A DNA stretch of 64,000 nucleotides from Phytoseiulus persimilis. Its lineage: Eukaryota > Arthropoda > Arachnida > Mesostigmata > Phytoseiidae. The notes under the pieces are model-generated. The model searched no databases and was not told the origin of the DNA. It saw only the letters and a list, made by a program, of their open reading frames with translations. Made by a program: the position numbers and the translations under genes. Shown here in pieces: positions 33,210 to 44,479 of the stretch (the stretch's first letter is position 1; the number at the start of each line of letters is the position of its first letter). The DNA is taken from NCBI GenBank assembly GCA_037576195.1, contig CM075102.1, positions 41,970,745 through 42,034,744 of the forward strand, given 5' to 3'.

Positions 33210-35130
33210 ATCCAATCCCGATTCGATTCCGTGAACGAGAAGCCGCAAGAGGATCAGACTAAGAAGGGCTCTCTGTGCGCTCAGCACTACAGCCTGGCAA
33301 TTCCTCCAGTCGAATCCTTCTCGAAGTTATTCGCCAGTTTTGCAAAATGAGGTTTGGAACGTGAAGCTACGCGCCATTGGACTTGGCAAAACTCCAGGAT
33401 TCTCACAAGGAGGACGATGAATAATGCTCAGTAGAGGAATAGGTATGAAAGTGAGCGAGCGAGTCGGCTGCGACTCAAGAGAATGCGGCCGACGCGCCAG
33501 TGGGCGTATCAGTCGTCACGAGTCGGTCAAAGCAGCTGTCAAACACACGAAACCATCTGGATTGACTCATACAGGTCAACAATGAGCATTCAGTACGATT
33601 GTTTCCAGGGTAACCACGTCAAAGACGAATGTCTCGTTGCGGCAGAGTGGCTATCATCAACGCGAGAAAGAATCGAGGAACGATCGCGTTACCCGAAGGA
33701 AAAGCTGTCACAGATGTCGTCAACCGAAAGAAGACCGTCTCAGCATGGGGAGCACAAAAACCCCAGAGGCTACGCATCACTGCTTCCGCTGACTCATTGG
33801 GGCTAACGCGTCCCATTAGTGCATCTGCAGGGCTCAACCAATCAGGTAAGTTCCTGCCGTTTGTCCCTTCGGATCACAAGATATTCGATTTTGGGCACCC
33901 GGCCATCCACTGGAAACTTTGAACATGTGGACGCGGCATGAGTCGGGCCTTCCGAATTCTCTCGGAGCATTCCGGGACCCACATGAATCGTAGGAGTCGG
34001 CCAACTCTGAGCGGTGATATGACCGAGAGCCATATCGCAGGAGTTCATATAATCGAGGTTGTGTGTGGCCTGAATGTCCTTTCACTCGTCCCCGGCGTGA
34101 GGCGAGTGGTGACCTTTAGCCACGCGTTCCGGCGCCGGCTCATATCTGCACGGAGCACTGGAACGGGATCCTGCTGGTAGTTCTCCGCTCGATGGGGATC
34201 CGAATTTCGAGAGGGAAGTGAAGGAGATCCCGTCGGAGAGATACGTCCCAATATCGTAGGTCGGAAATACAGACGAACCTCACTTATTAGAATCCTCGAA
34301 ATGAAACTGAAGAGATCACTCCCCGCGAAGGAGACTCCTGGTCGGGTGCTCATAACCCGAACCACTTCAATGTTCTGCTCGGTATCACAGCAACGTTTGC
34401 ATCGTCTCGGCGGGCCGGGAGGGCGTCGTTCCTAGACTCCCACTCCTCTCAGAGTGTGAACTGGTCTCGGAATTCCGAACCGCGGCCTTCGATCGAACGA
34501 AACCAGAAAATCCATTGAGACCCTGTCTAACAGCGGATCGCACTCCACTCCGCTGTTACCGGTTGTCGCAACTCTCCATCACGGAGTGAGCTGCAAGACG
34601 GGAAGTTGCCAGAGGACGCGACAGCCTCCTAGGCTCCGTTCAGGTTTGTGAATCTGGTAGAGATTCCCTTCAGAGGAAACCCTCGCCAACTCCAGGAACG
34701 TCAGGGAATAACCATTCGGCGTGAAGACCACAAACAGGAGGCTGTGAAACTGCAAAACCGCTCTGTATCTTAGGCGTTGGGCAGTATCCATCCCCACTGG
34801 CACCGTGGAACGAATGGGAGCTGAACATGGTCTCTGGTTATGCAATCAACTATTCCAAGCACGTCTCAACTCTATTAATAGAGGCACTAAGGGCTTCGTG
34901 GGAGGGAAGACTTGTTGAAGCTATCCTCGGCAACACGTGAAGTGCATTAGGCGCAACAAATGGCTCACTACAAAGGCTGTGCGCAGCCTCTTCCAAGACT
35001 TTGCGAGGATCTCTTCAGGACTGGGGACGGATGTCCGTCATGCCTCTATGATAAAAGAGCTAGACAGCATGAGAAGCCACGTGATCCTTCGCTGGAAGCC
35101 GTGAAGACCTCTTTATTCAATCTGATGAAT
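33210..35130. other. Intergenic, no supported gene
   Basis: Short overlapping frames only. No family, repeat or RNA gene was recognised. Confidence 0.4.
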
Positions 35131-35138
35131 GTTGGCTG

Positions 35139-35316
35139 ATGGCGACGAAAAACCGGAGGAACCCCTCTGAGGCAATCATCAAGATCCCGCGCCAGAGCTC
35201 CATGAGCTACGGAGACTCGACTCGCCACGACAGCGGATATGGTAGCTTGGAACACTTGAGGGCTCCTTTCGTGGCTCAAAAACTCCGGCAGAGCCTTAGC
35301 GTCAATGAGGGGCTTC
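35139..35316 (+). other. Possible first coding exon of the DEG/ENaC gene
   Basis: An ATG opens a polar, serine-rich frame that contains D-S-G-Y-G-S and reaches a GTAAGC donor at 35317. Its composition suits a cytoplasmic N-terminus, and DSGxxS is the form of a beta-TrCP phosphodegron. Phase (one base left over) fits a join to a weak acceptor just after 36209, but the implied 0.9-kb intron is much longer than the others in the gene. It could be an independent small gene or a chance frame. Confidence 0.28.
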
Positions 35317-36201
35317 GTAAGCCTCGTGCGGGAAAGAGCCCCGCTCATCCGCTTCCCTTCCCGCAAACTGGCCTCCCCGAGCATACCACATATTGGGCGG
35401 AAATCGTTCCATGTGGTATTCGATAATTTTCGCGTACTTGAAAGTCTGACCCAAGGAGGCCACGGTCCAAGTCTCAAGCAACGAGTTCAGACGCGAGCTT
35501 TTTTCTTCATGTCCAGTTGCCCCACGTGCTTCCTGCCATTCCTCGTTCTGATTCCCTCCTTGTCTCGCATCTGGTTTATTAGAACTCTGGAGCCCGCATG
35601 AAAGAAGGCCAAGCTCAGAACAGGGAGACGATAGAACACAAAAATAGTAGAGACTTGGAATCAAGAAGTCGGATTCCCCGCTTCATAATTAGCGCTCCAG
35701 ACACGATCATGAGTCTGCTCGGGGCCTGATCGCTAATGCCTTTCAATGCAAAACCTTGTTTCAGAGTTCTCCTTGATTCTCAAAAACAGAAAGTCTCGTT
35801 CCGCTGTACAAGATCTCAAATTCTTCATTAGCGTTTCTTTGATAATTGCAACGTCTCAATTACGCACGAGAACAGCGTCAGCTGGGGACAAATTGGACCA
35901 TGTTGTGATCTCGGCCGACCTTTTAACTGAGCTTCCGAGTACGAGACTCAATTTTCGGAGCTGCGCCGCGAGACGAGCAACTCGAGACCCGCTCCCAGGT
36001 AGGTCGGAAGGAAATCCGTCCTTCTTCGTCAATCCCCACCAGTTTTCGCCGTGCAGTGAGGGAGGCTGTTACTCGAGAAGCCTCCCTAGTGTTCCCTCTA
36101 TCTCGGTCTCTCCGATCCCCTTCTCCGTACTCCAGCGTTTGCATAAGACCACCAGGGGAACGAGGGATCACAGCCCATTGGTCATCCTGCAAATCTGCAT
36201 C

Positions 36202-38523
36202 ATGATCGGAGCTCTGTCGGAAGGACTCGCTCGGAGATCTGAGAAGCCGAAGTCAGACCGCCTGACTAGGAATGCCGCCGAGAAAGGTTTCGTCGTCGCA
36301 ACATTTCTCATCTGCAGTATGGGAATGCTGTACCAGGTGAATCATTATCCATTCCCATATGATTGTCAAGCGTGAAGGCGCGCCTGCGATTGTCGAGTTT
36401 CAAATAGGTCTCACGCGATATTCTTGTCTCGTCCCCGATCAGGTAGGCTTCACCGTCAAAAACTACTTCGACTACCCTTCTGTAGTGTCCTCGATCATTG
36501 CGAAGGAGTCCGCCGAGTTTCCAGCGGTCACTGTTTGTCCTGAGAACTGGTGAGCTCCTCTTCCAAACCAATCTTGAATTAAAACCCTGAAGGGATGACA
36601 AACGTTCAGGATTACTGATTCCTCCCTACTCACCCGGACAAGGTATAACATGAGCCAGGTCTGTCTGTATTTCCCGAAAAACTGCACGAAGAAGGATGTG
36701 GTGAGTTACGTTGCGAGTTCCGGAAACCGAAGCTAGCGGTGCCATTGGAAGGTACGGAGCTGTTCAAGGAGCGTCATTTCATGCGAGGAGACTCGTTTCC
36801 AGATGTATCGGTATCAGATTCCGAAAGCTTATCTGTACGCCGCATGGAGGTATTTCGGTCAGCCAAACATCAGACAGCTGTTCGATTGCCGGATGGTCAG
36901 TCGTTCCGAGGGCTGTGAATCGTTCGACTGTGAGAACTTGTGAGATTCGTTCCGCGGAGGTGCCGAGTCGTTCTTCGGAAATCGAAACTGCGCGGACTCT
37001 CGCGCCGGTTCTAATTACGTAGTCCCTGCTCAGAACCATCGTTCTCCCTGAACATTGACGGGAATGACGATAACGGATTGCTAATCGTCCCATTCTCGCA
37101 ACAGCCTCCGTCGAGCCTATTTCAAGAACCCTGTCCGCTTCTGTTTCGTGTTCGATGCTCTGAGACAGCTGCCTGCGTCACATGAGTTCCGTCGATGCCC
37201 GTTTCCATGGCTCTACGGTAGGTTCAGAAACCCGCATTCGAGCGGTCACATTTCCGAGGATGAGCCTCAGTTCCTTCCGTATGACTGATTCAGTTCGAAT
37301 TCAGTCAGGATAAGGTATGAAAGCACACTCCTGCAGAACTCCAGGTGGATGTTGAGTGGAATAGCACATACATGTTGTCGTTCCTCGGAACAAACATGCT
37401 ACCGGTCTACGTTCATCGATCGTCGACCAACCCGCCAGTCACAATCGAGGATATTTCCATGTTTCCTGGTGTTCTGGTGGAAGCTTCGGTAACTCAGGTA
37501 TCGAGTGTTGTGGGCCAAGGCGATTCGCTCCTCGATGAGCTCGTTGAACGTTGATCGAATTTTTCCCTAACGTATTCTCGCGGCACTTCCGCGGGGCCCT
37601 CTCCACTACAGCAAGTTGTGCAACGGCTACCGCGCCCGTTCCAGACCGATTGCGAACCCTACGAGGCCGGAGAGTTCAGGCCCTTTCTCGGAGGTTTCCG
37701 CACTTTCCCGGGTTGCGTGCAAGACTGTGAAATGGCGGCGGAATCACAGCTGTGCAACTGCACAATGCCTACTCATGAATACTCCGGATCCTATGCAGCG
37801 AATCTCTGCGAGTTCGTGAATTTCAGTGAGTTGCTCCGGATCTGCAGTCTATGTTACCAAGATGGGATTTCTCTCGTCTCCTGGGCACTAATCACGAATT
37901 CGCGCATTTCTCAGAAAGTTGTGAGGACGCCGTCATCACTCATAAAACCTCGGAGCGATGCCAGAAGAGTTGTCGCCTCGGCTGCAAGTATGTCATCAAG
38001 CCTTGAGGTGAACGTCGTCCATAACCAAGCGCGCCTTGAAATTCGAATTCCTTCTTTCTAGCGATGTTGTTTACGACGTCAAGTTAGCGGGACTCGCGAA
38101 GATACCTCGGAGTTCCCGGGATATGTGAGTACTCTACATTCGATAACCATTGCCGAAGCTTCGAATCATATTGAAGTGGAGCTGTCCGTTCCCAAAAGCA
38201 GATGCGGTTTCAGGCACAAGTCGTCGTTGATCATTTCCTTCGGCTCGTCGAATGTGGAGATACTCAAGTACGCTCAGGCCGTCGGCGTACGTAGTTTTGG
38301 TAGCTTTTCAACGAACAGATGGTCGCCTCTCCGTTGTGGCATCCTCGGATTTCATTCACGAAGCTGGGCTGTTCTAAGGTGAAGCTCTGGATTTCAGTCG
38401 GAAGTCACTCTCGGCTACGTCAGCGGCTACATCGGAGTCTGGACTGGCGTTTCTTTTGTCGGACTCCTCGAAAGGCTCTTCCAACGTCTCGTTTTGCTAG
38501 ACCGAACCCCACAAACAGTTTAG
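36202..38523 (+). CDS. DEG/ENaC family sodium channel subunit, 11 exons
   Basis: Exons read 36202-36336, 36443-36549, 36643-36700, 36803-36939, 37105-37217, 37337-37497, 37612-37825, 37915-37987, 38062-38124, 38214-38286 and 38398-38523. All introns are GT-AG, 74-165 bp, and every phase matches, giving 419 residues. TM1 lies at about 29-44, FPAVTVCPEN at 71-80, and PG...RLPRPF near the palm. The cysteine-rich domain holds FPGCVQDCE, LCNCTMP and CQKSCRLGC. TM2 carries GYIGVWTGVS with the G-V-S selectivity filter at 395-397, then a Glu. These proteins form trimeric Na+ channels gated by peptides, protons, touch or tastants. The conserved N-terminal His-Gly is not obvious (Ser-Glu-Gly instead). 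The start is uncertain; an upstream exon is possible. The length is short for the family. Confidence 0.85.
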
Positions 38524-41500
38524 TCGGATTACGGTGCCCGCTCGATTATTCGCGGCAATGCTCACCGAGTTCCTACTCAGTCCGGTTCGGAAAGTCCTCG
38601 TGATTCTCCTGGGAATCACTTCTCAGGTCGGATTAGCAATGTATTCGAGGATCACGTAACACGGCTCGCCATGGCAGAGTCACCATGGAAGTGCGGAGTA
38701 CGTTCAGTCATGACTAACTGTGGTCATTACGGAGATAAAACGCCGTACATCTTTTTCGTGTGTTCTGTGTACGTCTCCATTCATCAAAAAACAGCCTTGT
38801 TCCTCTATTCGTGACTCATTCCTTTTCTGAGTTTCGCCAGTTGAAAGACGTAGCCATCCTGGGATGTTGTGTCACTCGAAAATCACTCAGTACACGAAAT
38901 GGTCCATGGTTTTGTGAACGCGCACCGAAGGACCGACCGCTCTGGCGGGAAGTATCTCCAGATTCTGACGCTCCCGCCGCCTTATTCAACTCTGAGGATG
39001 TCGGGCTGTCGAACGCTCATTATTCTGTAAGACGAAATCGAGATGAGCTCGTTCCCATTACCGCAAAGGATTCACGACCGCTCCAACAAACTCCAGGAGT
39101 CTCAGCTTCCGATTCTTGGCGGATATTAATTCTACCCTCGAGGCTTTCCGTCCAAATCAGTGTCGTTCCATCATAGAGACGTTCTTTTCTATATCGTGGT
39201 TTTCGTTCAACTCGTTCGCGATGAGTGAGGCGCACCACTGAGGGTGAGTCAGCGACAATCTCCGCGTGGATGTGTCGGTTACTCGGTTCGGCCCATTGAC
39301 CCCCGCTCTGCTTCTCGTTCTCAAGAGTTCTGGGGGCTGCCGGGAAATTCTGAATGATTTCGCGACTCACGTTCGACTCTCCTCACATATCTCCGACCGC
39401 TCTTCCTTTTCAATCATCGGGGATCACTCGAGTAACAGTCACGGGGAGACAATCCGACGAAACATTTCTCCATTTTTCGCTTGTTTCAGCTTATGATCGG
39501 GGATTCGATGTTGTCATCCGGTTAACATCGGGAGACTGTCATCCCGAGGAGTCGGACCGAGTCATCGAAGACATTCGCTTCCGAGGGAATGTGCTCCACA
39601 GGAGACATCCGAGCACTGCTAGGTTTCTCGTGGCGAATGATGTCTTAGGAACCGAACGGAATCCTGAGCCGAGGACAGTCGAATCGGAGCAGCATGCCGC
39701 ATCCCACCGTGAGTGAGAGTGGCCATTGGTCGAATCTGTTCACAATGCGCTTTTGGTGCAAATAGTTCAAACGAGAATTCTATGAAAATTTCCACGCAAG
39801 TGATCATTGAAGCCTCGCTGGCTCTCAGCTCCAGTGCCCCCCACGATTTGTCACAGCGTGGAGGCCTCGATGTGACTCGAAACGAGGAACGTCACAACAT
39901 GTCACCATGCCCCCGACAGCATCAGATAGTGGAGTTTCCATTGTTTTACGAGTACTGATCGGGTCCTGATGATAACACTGGTATTCAACTTCTCCCAGCA
40001 TAGAACGAGCTCAGTTTGAGAACGACCAGAGCCGATCTCGTCTGTTGAGCGTTTTTGATGGGGCCGTTTTTTTGGCCCTGAAGCGCTCCGCGAATTCCTA
40101 ACAGCTTGTGTTCCATGTCGTCGTGTTTTCGTCCTCCCTCCCGGCTGGTCCTGCCCAGGACGAGGAACCTTGGTCGAGAACTCATGGTGAAGCCGCAGCC
40201 ATTCTCTTCAGAGTACATGTTGCCATTATGGAACTCTTTGGGAGAAAGATCGGATGATGAGGACAAACTAAAATTCTGAGTCAGGAAAAGGTTCGGCGGG
40301 AGAACAGTTGATTCCGATCCAGTTTCTTGGAACGTTCGATTGAGGCTCAAATCTCCTTCCCGAGGGCAGCTTGAGGGTGCTGCAGAAAATACAACTCCTC
40401 TTGGAGCGGTTAATCATCGATGTTGAGCGTTTTTCCTCGATTTTAGATGAAGCATTTCCAGGGCAGCGACGAGCGGGTCACTCGATCACGAAGGCTACTG
40501 TGCACCACTTACCCTGGATCCAATCAGCGAAACAGAGAGAGATTGTCCAAGCTCGTATGAAGAGACTTGTCGAAGTTGCTTCTGGAGATTCCATCCAGCG
40601 TCGGGCCCGATCAGCAGTTCCAAGAATGCGCCAGTGCGAATCATTGAGCTTCCTACGGGAGATTGGTCAGAGAAACTGGGTTGCAATTGGCCGCGTGTTG
40701 AGAACCCGATACTGACCTCGTCTCGTTCCGTGACCTGAGAATAGAATCCACAAACATCCAACCCATGGACATTCAGTCTCCTGCATGCATCAGATAATTT
40801 ATGATCGGGACATCGCATATCCGGGAGACAGAGAATTTCGAATTTGTGAGGTGAAATATCAAGTCGGCCGGAGTGACGGAATCACTGGTCACTTCACAAC
40901 TCTATGCAACAATCAGGACGAGTCAACACCCGCTGCAATTCACGCTTCTAGAATGATTGTCTGGAGGTCTGTGATCTTCGACCTGTCTCTGGGTGATCCC
41001 GTAGTTTGTATTAGATATCAGGAATGATCGCCGATATGCAATTCCCTGAATACAGTTGGGATTCTCCTACCGTAATCGCTCTGCTTGCTGACGTTTTCCT
41101 CCATGGATGAGCTCATCCCTTGTGGACTCGTTTTTGTCCTCGCAGGCTTCTGTGTTTTTCTCTCTCCGCAGTGTGAATAATGGAAACTCGATATCGTCGC
41201 GGGGATTAGCTACAGGAACACGGGCTCGCTGAATGCGGGGAGCATTGTCGCGACCAGGATACCGTCATCGAGAATGATTCTCTGCCGCGACTGCAGTTCG
41301 TCACCCGAACGAAGAAGCCGAGTAACCAAGAACAGAGCAGGAAGTGATCCGGAGTTTCCAGATCCAGGAGCGCGGATAAGATGTTCCCAAAGCTGCATCT
41401 CCCTCTGAAATTCATGCTGTCGGTGCGCGAGGCTTCCCAATCTTTTTCCCAGCATTATTCTCCGGCGTAGCGCTGGGGACGTGAATTCGGAACGACTCCA

Positions 41501-43430
41501 TGGATAGAAAGTTCTGTAGAAGACGCGCAAAACAGTGACTACGGGAGACAGAAGAGATGGATGATGGTCTAGAGCCACAAACTGATGGCTGAACGAGACA
41601 CGCGCTCGTAAAAATAAGCCTAAGTAGAGACCGACGCAAGTCCTTGTGAGCGCGGAGCCTAGGGTTCCCAAGTTGAAGGCGGCAGGTCTACTTTACGAGC
41701 GAATTCCGGCCCTTGGAAGACGCCAGAAATGGGGCTCTCGCAATTTACAGCCCTCTACGAGAAACAGCGCTTCCCGAGCACTCGACGCGAGCGACGAGGA
41801 TGCGGGAGCGAAATGTTGTAGAAATGACGGAACAACGGAACGGCGCTTCTCGGGAGCCAACATGATCCCGGACCATGACATTCCAGCCTTTGTCACTGGT
41901 CGCACGCAGCTGGAACTAGTCTGAGGAATGTCTCCGATCCAAGAAGCGAACTCTTCCGAGTCTCTGTCCAGCATCGGCATTTGGAATCGTTGCCGAGGCG
42001 CATAGAGCTGGAGGATGGCAAAAATCTCCCATCGGCAGCAGGAACGGATCCTCTGAACAGCTACCGGTGGAGACGAACGGGATGTGCTGCTGAGCCACTG
42101 GGCTGGTGGCTGAGCAGCAGCCTTCCCATTGCCAGGTTTCTTGTAGGGTGAGAGACAGCGGCGGGCATTAACTCCCCGACCGTTGAGATTGCTGAGTAAC
42201 CGCTTGTTCTCATCAAAAATGGGAGGCGTAGGCTGAGATTCGCTTCAGACGTGCCTTGTCCACTTTATTTTTCATTTTACGGCGCTCGGGAGTAGTATGA
42301 ATAAGACCGCTTCACTCAAACCGCCTCCAGTCCAATTTTTTTGGCTTTCCCTATGGCTATTCTTCTCAACCGGTCGATGAATCCGTCTCCACCGAGGTCT
42401 TGCCATCACGCGTTCTCCGAGAGCTCCTGGTTTCAACTCCTTCAAGGACAACATTCTGTTTCCGATGAGCCTTATGCGCTCGAGTTCGAATCATCCCTTC
42501 TTCGAGAGGCCAGACGAGTACTTTCATTTAAGTTTCTCCCAGAATAGGTCCTAACAAGGTAAGGAGTAAAACAGCGGAGAACTTTCTCTAGCGTCGAATT
42601 CTCAGGCTGCAAGATCATCATTCCAATCATTCTCGACTTCACACATTTTTACGACCTCGAGAACGATTGTTTGTCGCTTGACCCTCGTTTGAGGAAATTG
42701 CGACAGCTGCAGCAGAAAGAGAGATATGAAACTTATCTTCCATGATTCGTGAGGAACTTGACTCTTGCACCGTCTCGATAGCAGCGTCGAAGGCATTTTC
42801 CCTCTCCAAAAACGCCGAACCAAAGCGGGGAACGGAGCACCTTGGGCCGGAGCTCCACCTCCGCGCTGCTGCCAACAGTGCCGCCGCCAACGAAGAAGTG
42901 CTCAGGTGGTGAAAAATTAACCTGTCCACGAGCGGATTCAACCTGATGAGGCCTATCAATTATTAAACGACCGATGGCAGTGCCTACTCCTACTTATTAT
43001 CTACAGGATGAGAGAGTCTCCCTCCCCGTCCGCTTGTCTGTTAGTCTGCGTGGTGTTCTGACGTAACATACACCGCCGCACTCGTCCAAACTCGTTTCCA
43101 AGCTAGTCTGGAATATCAGCGTCGAAGCTTCAATCATCAAGGCTGAATGAAGCCTCTCGGAGAGAACGTGCGCAGCGAGTTGGCCTTGCGATGTTCACAA
43201 AAGTTGTGGAAGAATCTGGTTGCATGTTTTGTTTCTCGATGACGTTTGCAAGGATTTCCGAATCGGAAATCCTGAACACTCACAGCAGGTGCGTCTTCGA
43301 ACAGATTTATTCCTCCCGCGTGGAAAAAAAGAAGTAAAAATCGGGCAGGGTGCCTCACAGATTCTTCCGTGCCCCACTTCTCTAGCTACCACATCCGAAA
43401 TTCCCCACTGTGCGACAGCTAGAGGTCGGT
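38524..43430. other. Intergenic, no supported gene
   Basis: Some longer frames occur (40371-40715 +, helical and basic; 41210-41671 -, 153 codons with hydrophobic patches), but none has a recognisable domain, clean splice context or partner exon. Confidence 0.35.
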
Positions 43431-43442
43431 TATCCCGTTGAG

Positions 43443-44476
43443 GGTGTCACTCAGCTCGACCGGCTCAGCCTGGCGGTGGGAGCTACTTCGGCTTTTCCGT
43501 CACGAAAACGAGATACGTATTCCACCCTCGAAGTCCGTGGGGTGTATCCGAAGGAGAGTTCGCATCGATAAGAAGAACAACTCTTGTTGTCGTGCTCGGT
43601 TGACAAACTCCACATGGTGAGCCGAGAAAAGGTCTCATAACTAACGTCATCACGAGAACCCGTACTTTTTAGAATCTCTTATCGCATCTGTCGCCTACCC
43701 CCACGGGACTGCGAGATAGGTGGATGCTAGGAAGTACGGGCTTTAGTTACCAATGGCAATTTCACCTCCTTCCGACGGCAGATATCGAGCAGTGAAATTC
43801 CAAACTTGGTTGAGGGAGTAAGTCAGGTCCGCGATCCGTGAAGAGACCGGAACGTGGCGGTCGTATCGCTGCTTCAGGCAATTTTGCAAGTTGCACAACC
43901 AGCGAGTCCGGGGTTTCGGGAATATTGCCTGGGACTTGCGACCTATCATTTCCAACGCCCGCTTGTCAAGAACGAGTTTGGGGGTTTTCGCAATGCGCGC
44001 GTTCGCTTCAGGTCCCCCGGGATAAGACGTCAGCGCGCCCGAAGATAGAAGGCCTCTCCGTAACACATGCTCTTGATGAAGTTTCAGAACGAGCTCTGGA
44101 ATAGAAAAGGCAATCCACAATATTTCACGTGCTGGAGACCCCGCAGGATCTTGCTCAAAGAGGATTCGTCGGCCAAAAATACTGTGATTAGTCCTCGATC
44201 TTCAGTTCGGCATGCGGGAGCCTCGTCTATAGCACCGTCCGAGGTCTCGGTTGTTCGACGACCGTAACGTTCCTCGTATTCCACGCGCTTCCATCCAATT
44301 CGGAGCGTTTTCCTATTTGCGAACTGCCACAACATTGAGAGCTCGGCTCCCTTGGGCATCGTCCGATTTCGACCGCCGTTGCATAAAGTGCTTAGGACAT
44401 GGTGTTTGAGCGGGGATTTTTGAAATCGGGATGTTCTATTTCGTGAGCTCGAGAGGATTTTCACGACTTCTAACAA
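43443..44476 (-). pseudogene. Ionotropic-receptor-like fragment, tentative
   Basis: On the minus strand the frame ending near 43750 reads R-I-A-D-L-T-Y-S-L-N-Q-V-W-N-F-T-A-R-Y-L-P-S-E-G-G, which resembles the S1 ligand-binding start of ionotropic receptors (L-x-x-L-A-x-x-L-N-F-T). It meets possible donors (GGTGAA or GGTAAC). Further on, another frame reads V-E-Y-V-S-R-F-R-D-G-K-A-E-V-A-P-T, like the G-E-A-D-I-A-x-x-P block. Upstream, 44476-44084 is open and could be the N-terminal region. I found no pore or membrane helices behind it, so it is a fragment at best. The match is by pattern alone. Confidence 0.22.
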
Positions 44477-44479
44477 TGA

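Noticed and set aside
41210-41671. 153-codon minus-strand ORF with hydrophobic patches, considered as a receptor fragment
   Set aside because: No GR C-terminal motif, no IR pore or S2 motif.
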